Shown: positions 27,128 to 37,520 of the stretch, piece after piece
How the letters are laid out: the number at the start of each line of letters is the position of its first letter
Numbering within the stretch: the stretch's first letter is position 1
NCBI GenBank assembly: GCA_012295275.1
Contig: CM022667.1
Coordinates: 12,929,038-12,993,037 of the forward strand
DNA: 64,000 nt
Reading direction: 5' to 3'
Source of the DNA: Chrysomallon squamiferum
Taxonomy: Eukaryota > Mollusca > Gastropoda > Neomphalida > Peltospiridae
Program-made: the position numbers and the translations under genes
Notes under the pieces: model-generated
Database searches by the model: none
What the model saw: the letters and a program-made list of their open reading frames with translations, nothing else
Told to the model about the DNA's origin: nothing

Positions 27128-30100
27128 TATAATTATAATTATAATCATATCACAACAAATGTAATAATAAAATTAACTTTCAACATAACATTATAGTAGA
27201 TATATTTTGCTGTCATTTTAAAAAGCAAATGGCATTTTATGTACTGCTGTGGGCACTTTTGATTGACATCACCAAAGCACAAGGCAGTTATATATGACCT
27301 TATGACTTAAGAGAGTTTTATATGACCTCATAACCTTAAGTAATTTTATTTAACCGTATGACCCAGAATTGTTTTATGTAATAAGTCTTGGTTTTATTTC
27401 ACACTTGAGAAGACATTTATTGCAAATTAGATAACTGTAAAAATCTACAGTAAGTAAGCATTAATTTTTCTAAGGCTGTTTGTTTTTTGTGTTGTACAAC
27501 AATTCCATGAAAGCTTTTGTTTTGTTTTTTTCTGTCTAAAGTTAGTTTGGATGTATAGAAGCATTGAATAGGTTTTTGTAATAAAAATTTAAATTAAAAT
27601 AAACTTGCCTTACATCACAATGAGTAGACAACTTTTCAAAATATTTTTTTATTTTTTTATTTTTAAATATTTTTTTTTTATAATCAACAACAACAGCAAC
27701 TAAAACATTATTTATTTTAATTAATTTATTATTTAAATGTTTTTTTATTAATACGTCAAAGTTGTTTTTTCACCCTTACTTTTCTTTACTGAAATGGTCT
27801 TAATAGTACAAATGTCAGTAACAAGAACAGTAACAATTATTTGAAAAAGTAAGATAATACAGTAATAAATACTTTATTTAAATAAAATAAAAGTGAGAGA
27901 AAGAATAATTAATGTCACAGTGAATGTTTGGAACCATTAAGCAGGAAACATTACACCATGATATATAAATCTAGTTATTACAGTGACACAAAACATTACT
28001 CAAAACAATGGCTGTTATTTTCCCTTTCAGTAATGTTTCATTACCAGTGGTTCCAAAATGTATATATATAAATAAGTAAATCAAAAAAAAAAAAAAAAAA
28101 GAAACCTAATAAATTAAACAAATATAATAATCTCAAAGACGAAATAATAAAAATGAAAATAAATGCATGAGTCAGATTAAATAGCTTCAAGTTCTTTTTA
28201 AAAGCATAAAGGTTTTTTTTGCATTATTGTGTTGTGTGTGTGTATAGATGTGTGTGTGTCCATATGTAAATTATATAAGTTAAATCTATTTCGGTAGAAA
28301 TGTTTTTATGAAAATACTTTGCTGTTAATTTAAAAGTATAAACTTAAACTCATTTTGTATGCAGTAAGTTTATGACAAAACAAAAAAAAAAAATTAAAAT
28401 TAAAAAAAGAATAACAAAAGAATGAAAACTGAAAAGAATAAAAAAATACTTTAAAATCAACCCCTTCCAACCCTCCTCATATTTGAAATGCAAAACCCCC
28501 CTCCCAAAAATAAAATTAAAAAATTAAAAATTAATGAAATAAAACCTGAAAATAATACAAAAAAAATAATTTGGTTAAAGGCATGTCTATATATATACAC
28601 ATTTTTTATTATTATTATTATTTTTTATAATTTCATATGAACAAATTGGCAATGTATAAAACTATAAATAAAAGATTTCAAGAAAACACACATGAGAAAG
28701 CTGATGATTAGATTTACTAAGTAGTTATTATTCAGAGCTAGTACCAGGAATGTTTGTTGTTCACACACAGCAGAGACAGCATCCATACTAATGTCATGAC
28801 TGTCTGTAACATCAGCTCAGTAGTTTGTGCAGGTATAATGAACTTGGGGGTTAGAGAGATAGCAAGGGGCTGGATGGTTTCAGGATCAAATCTGCTTGAC
28901 GTTCTAATTTTTACTCACTATTTTTACTCACGGCCATGTGCATTCTTTATTTTAATGTTAGAAAAGTTCTAAGTTCAAGACCTAAGAGTTGTGGCCTTAA
29001 TTCTCCTTATAATTATTTCCCAATCTGGCTGGTTCTCCAAAAAGCTCCATCCCTGAAAATAAAGTGTGCATGAAAGATATCTTGATGTTAATCAGTATCA
29101 GTATATAGACAATAACATCAGCTTTGTTTTCTCATTAACACAACCATGTCTGCCTCTTTAAATCAGTTAATAATGAAATGTTTTAAGATGTTATCAGACA
29201 TTCATATGTTGATTATGAAGACTCCATATACACAGATAAATTATACACAAATTCATAAAATAAAGAAATGAAAAATTTAAAAAAATACATTTTCTTTTTT
29301 TCTTTCTTTTTTTAAAAATATTTTTGTTCTGTTAATCTTACTTATTTTGTTGTTTTCTTACAGTTCAAAATGTTCTCCCATGATTCCACTGGGCTTGAAG
29401 GAAACCAAGGAAGAAGACTTCAGGGTTCCATTAATGGTTTGTGACTTTTAAAAAAAAAAAAAAAAACATACAACATTCTAATTATATAAATCTTATCTAT
29501 ATCTGTCCTTTAATGGTTTTATGATCCAAACTAATGTCTCATATCTTTGGTAGTAGACTGTTCCACACACCTTGCTCCAAATAAAATATTAAATGTAACT
29601 TTTTATTATTATTTTTTTTTTTTTTTTGTAATATCATTTTTTAAATAAAAAAGTTAAAAAGAAATTTTAAGAATATAATAATAATATTGTAGCAGAAAGC
29701 TGTTATATTTAATTAAATAAAGGTATACAAACAAAGATAATCAAATAATTTACAAAGTTGATGTATTTATCAGTTACATTAGATAAAGTTGCTGACTCTT
29801 GTTATTGTCATACTTTATTGTTACCAAAGGTTGATGACCACCTTCAGATAAATCTAATGAAGACCACTAATACTGCATATCTTTATTTATCTTTTATTTT
29901 TGGCTGTCTAGCACTTAATTAATTAACTATGAGGCTATAATGATTGTTGCTACAGCTACAGAAATGTGTTTTCTTTGCAGGATGTTATCCTGGAACATTA
30001 CAGTGAAGATAGTAAAGACTATGAAAAAGAAATCCAAGAATTAATGGATATCAGACAGGTAGCATTGTTATAATATATAGATGTAATGTACACATACAAC

Positions 30101-33100
30101 AAATAATACATATTTATTTATCTATAGAATGTGTATGTGCATGTACACAGTCACCTATGCATGCACATGCACATATTCAAACACATGTACAAAAGCATGC
30201 AGACATGCATGCACATATGTATACCATATGCTGTTGATCTTTAATTTCATGAACTAATAGGGGAAAGCACTAGTCTGAAAAATGCAAACGTCTGGGAATT
30301 TACTGAAATATTAAACTTTAGCACACATAATAGTTATATAGCTCAGTAACATAATAATGTAAGAACAATATCCAGACTTAAAAACAAATGTCGTACAGAA
30401 TAACTTAATAGTATCTAGAGATAAGGTTTCAAGATTTGGTCTAGATTTCACAAACAGTACACACAGGTCAACAGTATATGCAGACAGTGTCTATCTGTGT
30501 ATATAAGTGAGCACATGCATGCATGAATGCCATTAAAGTGAATATACAAATATTCTTTAACACATGCTTATAAACATGCATAAATGTACCTACATAAATC
30601 TTAGAAAAACCCTAGACTAAATTCTTTTTTTTTTTAAATATATGTTTGTTTTTACCTTTTCAGGCAATCCGAACACCTTTACGAGACCCTTCAGGTGTAG
30701 AACTTTTAATTGAATATTTTAATCAACTGTATTATGTAGAAAAAAGATTTTTCCCTTCTGATAAAAGTCTACCAATTCACTTTCACTGGTAAGTTTTACA
30801 CCAGTTCAACACAAATTGGTTTTGCTAATACCATATCATAATATTATGTATGGCAACTGTTTAACAGTCCTTTCACCTGTAAATTTAATGCCCATATAAC
30901 TTTAGACAAAGTTTATCAATGTGACAAATTTAGTTCATACTGCAGTAATAGTTTATTATTATTTTCTGACATGAATATGAAACTATTCTCTGTCTTACCA
31001 GGTATATATCTACATTGCATTACTACAAAAAACAACTTTATTTGAAAAATTACACCCAGCTACCTTTTATTTCTTACAAAAAACATATTAGATTGCAAAA
31101 CATTATCTAAATGCAAGTTAATGTTATAATTTACATATATAACTTAATGGTATGTTACTGACTGATTGTTTTCAGGTATGATTCATTAACTGGAGTGCCA
31201 AGTACACAAAAAGCTATTGGTTTTGAAAAAGGCAGTATTCTGTTCAACATTGGAGCCTTGTATTCTCAGATAGCTTGTAAACAGGTAAACATTTAAAATT
31301 ATTCTCTTTTTGTAAACAAGTAGACATTTCATATCAGTAGTCTTGACAGCTTGTAAACAATAAACCTTTCTGATAGGAACTATCCTTAGTTTGTAAATAT
31401 GTAGACATTTAATAAAGTGTTCTTTATAAGTTTAAATAGCAAATATTTCCATTAGAACTATCCTTGAATATATTGTAATCATGAAAACTTTTCACATTCT
31501 TAAATATTTTGTAAACACATTATTGTTTACTGTTTAATCCTGCTGTTCTGAAAGACCTGTACACAAATACTAATTTAAAAAAAAGGAATTCTTTAATCTT
31601 AGCTTGTAAAAAAGAAAATTAATAAAATAGGATTTTTGTATTCTGAGATAGATTGTAAACAGGCAATCATTTTTTTATAGTTATAAGCAGATAAATATTG
31701 TATCCTTGTAATTATAAAGAGGTTGTAAATAAATGAACCTTTAAAACTGTATTAGGTATTTTCATTTAACATGTAAAGTAATACGAGTGTACACTTGGGA
31801 CAATGTATTTACAGATGAATAAAAGATGAAAATAACAGAATATTATTAATTATTTGTTTTACCCACAAAATAATAATGAAATACAGTGTTGTATATCTGA
31901 ATTTATAATACATTTGGGGATTTACCTTTATATGACAGTTTAAAAGCTGGTGGAGTTTTGTGCCATTGTTTAAACATTCATTCATTCAGTATGAAGTTGC
32001 AGTTCCTTGACATTTTTTTTGTTCTTGTTGTTTCACAGAACCGGTTACAGCTGGATGGACTGTTGCAGTCAATGAAAAACTTCCAGAAAGCTGCTGGAAC
32101 TTTCTTCCATCTACAGACACACTTCAAACATGCACCCAGCATGGACATGCAGCCACAGACTCTGAGCATGCTCAACTCACTCATGATGGTACAGTTTTAA
32201 AAACAGTTTCTGTGATGTTAGACTTTCTGTGCGTGAGTGAGAGAATGGGTGTGTGATTGTTTGTGTGTGTGTGTGTGAGTGAGTGTGTGTGAGTGTGAAT
32301 GTTGAAACATTATATTTATTTATGTATTTATTTATTTATTATATTTTGATTTATTAATACATAATTAATTAATGTGTCAAAGTACATAGTTATATGCTTC
32401 AGAATTATTTAGAAATATTACTTTAAACTATATAGTCTCTGATTAAGAAACATTTAAGGTTTCAATTTAAATTTTTAATTTTTTTTTTGACAATAAGATA
32501 TCTGATTCAGAAATATTAAATATTATTCTGATTTTGATATATTTAAGTTATTTAAAAAAAGAAAAAATTTCTGTTTATAAACTGCATGGTACGTGTTGTG
32601 TTGTATTTCAGGCACAAGCACAGGAGTGTTTTTTGGAGAAGAAACTTCTCACAGAGAAATGTGATGGTCTTTTACACTTCACACAGTTATCACAGGAGGC
32701 TGCTCTTGTAAGTCAACATGTCTACTTTTCAAAACAAACATATGAATAATTGTTTAATGACATCTCCACACATTACTATAATGATGTAAATATTTTTTTC
32801 TAGTTGTTTTATTTTAAAGCTGTTACATGTCAGATACTTATTGTTTCTATAGTAATATCTTAGATGGGAAGCCCTCTGCTGCCAGAATGAGATTTCTTAT
32901 AACATTCATTTCTGTTACGGTGATTATCAAAGGAACATAATTATATTAAAACATGTTCATGCTTTCTGCAGATTAGTGGCAAATGTTATGACTGAGAGTT
33001 CATTGTGATTCTACTCAGTAATTAAATTCTCCATAACTTTATTTTATCACAAAACATTTTGTACTTAACTAATCAAAAAAAATGGCTGCATTAATGATTA

Positions 33101-34199
33101 ACTAAAAATTACTTTTTGATTTTGTTAAAAAAATTAACATTTATGGGCATAGTTTATCTTTAGAATTATAATGAATTAAAATATTGAGTAAATATACTGT
33201 TATATATATATTCTTTACATGTGACTATTATATATGTTTATGTTTGTATTTATGTTATTACTATAAATTTTATTTTATTTATTGAAACTTCAGGTTTCTG
33301 AGAAATACAGAGAATGTCATAGGTCTATGACTACAGAGCCCGTCAAGAGTTATCTCCCATTATCTTGGATCACTATGGCACAGACAAAACATTATTTTTT
33401 CAAGGGCGTGGCACACTCCAATGTGGCCAAAGCATTGATGAATCAGAAAGGTTTGTTTCAAATGTTCATTTATTATAATAATGTTAGAACATGGAACTAA
33501 AAAAAAAATGAATTATGTACAAATTATTTTATCAGCTTCACCACTGGTTTTATTTTTTGTGTAGATTAGTGATATAATATATTGGTGTGTTTGTGTATAT
33601 GCACAGAGTATGGTGTAAAAATAAATATATGTTTGTATTCTTTATATACTTTACATATGTATTTCAAGTGTATATGTGTTGGTGTAATTTATTGCATTTC
33701 AGTTTTGATTTATGTGTTCTACAATGAGCTTGTTCATGCATTTATTCATACATATACATACAATAAGACAATATATAACATTTCAACATTACTGATGTAC
33801 ATAAATATAAAATTTTAAACTTCAATGCAAGATATAAAAATATAAATGTTTAAAAATGTCAAATTTACGACACATATAAATAACTAAAATTTGTGACAGA
33901 AATGATATATATAAATATAAAATTCACAACAATAAAGATATATATAAATGTTCAAAATAAAATTTCATATATAAAAATAAAAAGTATCCATTTTATGAAG
34001 CAAACAATATATATAAATAAACAAAGTTTCAAACAATAAATACATATATTTATATAAGTTTGAAATTTTATATTTATAAATTTGTGTATATACATACAAA
34101 ATTATCAAACTTATGATGTATATAAAAATTCAATATAAATATTTAAAATAAGTGTGTGTGTGTGTGTGTGTGTGTATACATATATGTACGTGTGTATAT

Positions 34200-34242
<43 letters not shown>

Positions 34243-35907
34243 CAAAATATGAATTGCAGACAGCAGTGATATTGAGAAACTGAAAGACATGATGGAAAGT
34301 CTTCACACTGGGACCGAGATTCGAGACGAGAACAATGGATTAAAGCTTCCAGCCAATGAAGAAGACAGGAAAGTTTTAGGTGAGACAACTTTTATTAACT
34401 TATTTTAGTTTCACAGTCAAGTTAAATATAACTTTTTGTTCACAAGTCCAAAGCAGGCAGGGGTAACTCTCTTGAATTTATAGTTGAATTTGAATTTTAA
34501 ATCACTAAGATAATGTATTACTGTATAGTCCATTTAGTAGCAGTTTAAGAATTTTCCTAATTATGAATTTCAACTTTATAAATCCATGGAGGTGTTCTTA
34601 GATGTTTTGGTTTTGTTAATTTGAAGAAATGATTGTTAAATCATAAATAACATTATTATTATCTTTTTTTTTTAGTTTGCAGTGAAATTGAAATACAGTA
34701 TTTGTTATTTATATAAATGTATTTTATTTATACTGAACGATCTTAATGTTTCTTATGTTATTATATGTGCTGGGTAGAATGTTACAGATTGTTGTATATC
34801 AATAACAGGCAAAGCCCATTTACGAGAATCAGTATTAAGCCACGAAGAAGCCCTGCGGATTCATGACTTGTGTAAGCAGTCACGGAGAATAGACTTTTTC
34901 AGAGAAATCTTACAGACTGCACATGAAAAGTAAGTTACCTTTTTTTTACTGAAACATTATTATAAATTTAAAATGACTAAGTTTTAGATTATAGAGTTTT
35001 CAAAATTTAAATTTTATTTTGGTCGCATGAAAATAATAATAAATAATAAACACGAACTGGTGTATAATATAATTATTTAATTGCATATATGCCATTAATA
35101 AATTAGAATCTGAAATGTTAAATTATTTTATTATTAACTGATGGTAAGTGCCAGGTATGATAGTGTTAAAGAGAAAATACATACACCAACACTCAAATAC
35201 ATACATTTGTATAAAATTTATGCATATACATATAAATATTGAAAATGAACACACTTATACATATACATACATATACATGTAAAATGTATTTATTGAAATA
35301 TATAAATGAAACATACATATACAGATGCAAAATTCACTTTCGCAATGTGTTACTCATTGCTAACAGTTAACCCCTTTTTGTGCAGTGCTCTGTCAACGTT
35401 TTCGGTGTTAGAGGAAGAAGATGATTTTACAGAACTGGTAACAGTACCCAGAATACAGGGCAGATCAGAAAACGACCTCAGCCCCATCTTACCTGAGTTT
35501 TCAAAGGTTCAAGTTAATGACATATTCTGGAGACTGGTAATTATAATTTTGTATTAAAATTTTAAATCACTGAGTTCTTGGAGAACTGGAAGTTAAGTAA
35601 AAAAACTATTTTATGAAAATATTTTCTTTGAGATTTTACTTTTGATATGCTTCCAATTTCTTTATGGAAGAAATGTTGCTCAGTAACTTTAGAAAAGACA
35701 ACAGATATACTTTTAATTGGTATGTTATTATTATTAAAATATTCAACCAAACAGTAATTGTAATACTAAGAAATTATGTCTATAAGCACATGCAACATGG
35801 ATTTTAGTGTTGAAAAATGTAATCAATTTTATTATGTTATTCAGTTTTGTTTTTCATTTGCAAAGGATTTCAAAATAAAATATGTATATATATATATAAA
35901 AAATATT

Positions 35908-35938
<31 letters not shown>

Positions 35939-37520
35939 TTTCTGGTTAGCATAACATTATAGGTTCATCCACTACACATGCCACAATTGAAAACTGATAT
36001 AGAACATCAGCAAAAGTTTTTGTTCTGAGGGCTGAACTTCCTGAAATTAATACTTTTGCCACAGCAGTGTTTTAGGATGTTATTAAATATGTTAAGTTCA
36101 GATTTCAAAGATTTCCTTTGTTTTTAGAGAGATTTGTCTTTTTTTCCTTGTCATCATTATATTTTTCAAAAACCTGTTTCAATATTTTTAAAAATTTTTA
36201 CATTTATTATTACCATTGTCCATAAAGAAAGTATTTATTTCAATCTTTAATTTTTTTTACATATTGTTGTTCTGTTTTTTTCACATTTAAGCATCTGTTT
36301 GATGTTTTTTATATTTTACTCATATTTTATCTTTTATCTTACATGGCTATTTCAATTTAATTAAACTTTTTTTTTTTATATTTCTGATTCCTTGTTTAAT
36401 TTTTCCAACGGTCTCTTTCAAATATTTATTTTTAATTCACATTATACATGAATTTTTAATTTACAGAGATATTTCCATTTTTAAAATTCTCTCCATTTTT
36501 TTTTTTTTGGCCTTTATTTTGTATTGTTTTATTCTTCAGGGCCCTATTTCAATTTTCAACGCACGCAATGAGTGGACTGCTGCAAGACTTGTCCCCCTTG
36601 AGAGAGAAGCAGGCGAGGGCTTTGGTTTCAGTGTGCGAGGAGATTCGCCAGTCATAGTGGCCGAAATAGAGCCTGACAGTGTGGCAGGGGTACTGAACTT
36701 TTTCTGTCATTTATAATTGTTTCTGAGGTTGATGTATAGTCCCAGAGTATAGAAATAAGCACTATATTGGCTACATTGTTGGTTAATAATTTTTATGATT
36801 TGTTGTATTTTCAGTTCTTGTTAAATGTTATATTTTGATTCAATTATTTAGAAAAGTATTTTTAAATTATTAAATTTAAGTATTCTAAGGTATTGAAAAT
36901 GTATATTTTTTATGCATAAGTTAGTATGAATTTTTTTTTTCAAGTTAATTTAAAAAAAAAAATTAACAGTTTATTTTTATTTAATTATTTGCATTTAAGA
37001 ATATATTTATCAATTAACATTTAAATTTTATTGTTAAAAATAATTTATTTTCATTATGTATGGTTTTAAATTTTGTTTTTTACTCATTTACCTTTTGCTT
37101 TTCTTTCATTTTTATTTATTAATTAATTAATTTATTTGTTAATTTTCACAGAGGAGTTCTATGAAGGTTGGTGATTTTGTGGTCGGAGTTGGCACAATAG
37201 ACACTAAGTGGGCGAAACACGAAGAGGTTGTTCAGTACGTTCGTAAAGCAGGGAACTGCTTACAGCTTCGCCTCATCACTCCAATGGGACAGAATTACCT
37301 CGACTCCCCAGAGATGCAGGTTAGAGCGTCCACTGTCAGCCTTCCATCATCGCCAGTCAAGTTACACAATGGCCGATGTGGTAGTCTGTCCAGTGAAAAG
37401 ACCAATCGCAGCAGGCTCAGCGCCCCCTGGATTTTCATGAGACGCAGCTCGTCGAAGGAGAAAACGGAGAAGAAGAAAGTCGAAGGTGCAGAGGATCATG
37501 ATGATATTGTGTCGAGATAA
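11405..37520 (+). CDS. RHPN2: Rhophilin (Rho-binding HR1-BRO1-PDZ scaffold), complete, 15 exons
   Basis: Rhophilins bind Rho GTPases and act as scaffolds near the actin cytoskeleton. I joined 15 exons: 11405-11500, 23603-23718, 25981-26109, 29364-29436, 29981-30058, 30664-30788, 31176-31284, 32039-32188, 32612-32707, 33294-33450, 34260-34379, 34809-34929, 35386-35536, 36540-36689, 37152-37520. All junctions are GT-AG and phase-compatible, giving 2040 nt and 679 residues, against about 686 in human RHPN2. Domains by rough residue: HR1 Rho-binding coiled coil 33-110, BRO1 about 117-470, PDZ about 516-600 with GFGF at 534-537 as the carboxylate-binding loop, then a Ser/Lys/Arg-rich tail. The RKG that spans the exon 1/2 junction matches the vertebrate protein. 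An in-frame stop just upstream supports the start. This is the likely pro-orthologue of RHPN1 and RHPN2, so the symbol is by similarity. The donors of exon 4 (gtttgt) and exon 14 (gtactg) are weak. Confidence 0.93.
16560..17140. repeat. Decayed tandem repeat, about 60-bp unit, with embedded (GT)n
   Basis: A motif resembling TCTGATTAGAAAATGTCT followed by GAGATATTATTTTATAT recurs with many substitutions. A pure (GT)n run of about 22 units at 16722-16766 sits inside. Confidence 0.6.
17530..17900. repeat. Decayed tandem repeat with TGTATGTAGATCT and CTTTAACTGTAT motifs
   Basis: GTGTATGTAGATCT-like segments and a GACTCTTTAACTGTAT segment recur at irregular spacing; an (AT)16 run at 17671-17702 interrupts the array. 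Confidence 0.5.
18248..18306. repeat. (AT)n / poly-T / (ATT)n compound array
   Basis: Three adjoining simple-repeat blocks. A further (AT)16 lies at 19284-19314. Confidence 0.95.
21590..21960. repeat. Decayed tandem repeat with TTTCACCTGCAAAA motif
   Basis: Variants of TTTTCACCTGCAAAAGTTATACTTGTG recur every 45-60 bases, e.g. near 21860, 21900 and, more diverged, 21615 and 21790. Confidence 0.5.
22073..22265. repeat. (ATT)n arrays, poly-T and poly-A
   Basis: An ATT run at about 22073-22140, a second at 22199-22220, then poly-T and poly-A. Confidence 0.9.
22566..22930. repeat. Minisatellite, about 60-bp unit, 5-6 diverged copies
   Basis: Each unit carries a version of ACTTGGAAAATTATCACAAT, then GCTGTAAATACCTTTCTGTATCTGAAA. 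The 143-codon minus-strand open frame at 22599-23030 is created by this periodicity (repeated Phe/Ser/Ile-rich blocks) and is not a gene. Confidence 0.8.
23603..23718 (+). CDS. RHPN2: Rhophilin exon 2 (HR1, first part)
   Basis: Acceptor ttcttgcag, donor gtatgt. Starts GSDPLIQTARGKLQ and ends GAENLF plus two bases of Arg. RMRTGAENL is near-identical to vertebrate rhophilin-2. Confidence 0.95.
23719..25980 (+). other. Rhophilin intron 2
   Basis: AT-rich and CpG-poor, with scattered poly-T (23967-23986) and short homopolymers; no other feature seen. Confidence 0.7.
25981..26109 (+). CDS. RHPN2: Rhophilin exon 3 (HR1, second part)
   Basis: Acceptor tttttaccag, donor gtaact; completes the Arg codon, then ATANKKLKEQVAVELSF and QLLKEELSDLN. 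The Leu/Glu-rich heptad pattern fits the antiparallel coiled coil of HR1 domains that contacts Rho. Confidence 0.95.
27923..28060. repeat. Imperfect inverted repeat, MITE-like
   Basis: The left arm (27923-27954) contains TTGGAACCATTAAGC and GAAACATTAC. The right arm (28030-28060) read in reverse gives TTGGAACCACTGGTAAT and GAAACATTAC. Arms are about 30 bases and about 75% paired, with a loop of about 75 bases. No target-site duplication is obvious. Confidence 0.4.
28842..28910 (+). mobile_element. Candidate tRNA-derived SINE head (relic)
   Basis: An A-box-like GGGGTTAGAGAGA and a B-box-like AGGATCAAATC are separated by about 30 bases, as in tRNA-derived pol III promoters. The same layout and B-box occur at 57817-57865 in MYLIP intron 1. 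No tail or target duplication was identified. Confidence 0.35.
29364..29436 (+). CDS. RHPN2: Rhophilin exon 4 (HR1-BRO1 linker)
   Basis: Acceptor tttcttacag. Encodes SKCSPMIPLGLKETKEEDF, matching the invariant IPLGLKETK that opens the rhophilin BRO1 domain. The donor gtttgt is weak, but it keeps phase 0 and joins directly to DVILEHYSED in the next exon. Confidence 0.93.
29981..30058 (+). CDS. RHPN2: Rhophilin exon 5 (BRO1 start)
   Basis: 26 codons, both ends phase 0; DVILEHYSED is nearly identical in vertebrates. Acceptor ttctttgcag, donor gtagca. Intron 4 before it (29437-29980) is AT-rich with poly-A and poly-T only. Confidence 0.95.
30059..30663 (+). other. Rhophilin intron 5, CATG-rich
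   Basis: The segment at 30120-30230 and again at 30500-30600 is rich in repeated CATGCA/CACATG words, a cryptic purine-pyrimidine alternating repeat. No coding signal. Confidence 0.6.
30664..30788 (+). CDS. RHPN2: Rhophilin exon 6 (BRO1)
   Basis: Encodes AIRTPLRDPSGVELL and YVEKRFFP; the RTP-R-D-x-G-VELL core is a BRO1 signature. Donor gtaagt splits the Trp codon of HWYDSL. Confidence 0.95.
31176..31284 (+). CDS. RHPN2: Rhophilin exon 7 (BRO1)
   Basis: Completes W and continues YDSLTGVPSTQKAIGFEK, then ILFNIGALYSQIACKQ. WYDS-x-TG and LFN-x-GALY-Q are the hallmark BRO1 motifs. The 3' end of this exon and its donor are echoed in the following intron. Confidence 0.96.
31258..31740. repeat. Minisatellite in intron 7 that includes the exon 7 donor site
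   Basis: About ten diverged copies of a roughly 42-bp unit with core TTGTAAACA-GTAGACATTT. The unit begins inside exon 7: 31258-31294 (exon end plus donor) and 31636-31672 match at 33 of 37 bases by eye. In the later copy the donor GT has become GC. Confidence 0.75.
32039..32188 (+). CDS. RHPN2: Rhophilin exon 8 (BRO1)
   Basis: 50 codons, phase 0 at both ends: NRLQLDGLLQSMKNFQKAAG then FHLQTHFKHAPSMDM. The F-Q-x-AAG and PS-DM segments match vertebrate rhophilin. Acceptor tttcacag, donor gtacag. Confidence 0.95.
32612..32707 (+). CDS. RHPN2: Rhophilin exon 9 (BRO1)
   Basis: 32 codons starting AQAQECFLEK; the AQAQE motif is near-universal in BRO1 proteins. Ends LSQEAAL; donor gtaagt. Confidence 0.95.
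33294..33450 (+). CDS. RHPN2: Rhophilin exon 10 (BRO1)
   Basis: Encodes VSEKYRECHRSM, then KSYLPLSWITMAQTKHYFF. The P-SW-x-x-x-x-K-HY-F segment is conserved in BRO1 domains. Acceptor aacttcag; the donor gtttgt is non-ideal. Confidence 0.93.
33451..34259 (+). other. Rhophilin intron 10, with ATATAAATA tandem tract and (GT)n/(TA)n
   Basis: From about 33830 to 34140 a decayed unit of 35-45 bases, rich in ATATATAAATA and AAAATTT, recurs. A (GT)n at 34154-34174 and a (TA)n at 34210-34236 follow, ending about 24 bases before the exon 11 acceptor. Confidence 0.65.
34260..34379 (+). CDS. RHPN2: Rhophilin exon 11 (BRO1)
   Basis: Acceptor tgaattgcag, donor gtgaga. Encodes DSSDIEKLKDMMESLHTG and ends in RKVL; the polypyrimidine region is replaced by an AT-rich dinucleotide repeat. 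Confidence 0.9.
34809..34929 (+). CDS. RHPN2: Rhophilin exon 12 (BRO1)
   Basis: Encodes GKAHLRESVLSHEEALR, then CKQSRRID and ILQTAHE. GK-HLR-x-x-x-HEE matches vertebrate rhophilin-2. Donor gtaagt. Confidence 0.95.
35386..35536 (+). CDS. RHPN2: Rhophilin exon 13 (BRO1 end and linker)
   Basis: Encodes NALSTFSVLEEEDDF, then LSPILPEFSKVQVNDIFWRL. The LP-FSK-x-V-D-F segment precedes the PDZ domain in vertebrate rhophilins. Acceptor tttttgtgcag, donor gtaatt. Confidence 0.93.
35537..36539 (+). other. Rhophilin intron 13
   Basis: About 50 bases after the donor, a segment near 35573-35596 resembles the exon 13 end and donor (TTCT-GGAGA-CTGG). Otherwise AT-rich with poly-A and T-rich blocks. Confidence 0.55.
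36540..36689 (+). CDS. RHPN2: Rhophilin exon 14 (PDZ, first half)
   Basis: Acceptor attcttcag. GPISIFNARNEW is followed by the PDZ strand and loop GEGFGFSVRG, with GFGF as the carboxylate-binding loop. The donor ggg/gtactg is weak; phase 0 and the join to RSSMKVGD support it. Confidence 0.93.
37152..37520 (+). CDS. RHPN2: Rhophilin exon 15 (PDZ second half, C-terminal tail, stop)
   Basis: Acceptor attttcacag. Encodes MKVGDFVVGVG, HEEVVQYVRKAG and LQLRLITPM (end of PDZ), then a Ser-rich and basic tail ending EDHDDIVSR and TAA. The last nine codons form the first part of an 85-bp tandem array that continues into the 3' UTR. Confidence 0.95.
   Translation, partial: RSSMKVGDFVVGVGTIDTKWAKHEEVVQYVRKAGNCLQLRLITPMGQNYLDSPEMQVRASTVSLPSSPVKLHNGRCGSLSSEKTNRSRLSAPWIFMRRSSSKEKTEKKKVEGAEDHDDIVSR

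Larger units (their letters stand above)
26110..29363 (+). other. Rhophilin intron 3, with two (AAT)n arrays
   Basis: Contains (AAT)n at 26786-26823 and 27095-27128, an imperfect inverted repeat at 27923-28060, and a tRNA-like A-box/B-box pair at 28847-28892. Otherwise AT-rich and CpG-poor. Confidence 0.7.

Noticed and set aside
30789-30920. Possible echo of the exon 6 donor at about 30892-30921
   Set aside because: Only about 20 of 30 bases match, not clearly above chance in this AT-rich intron.
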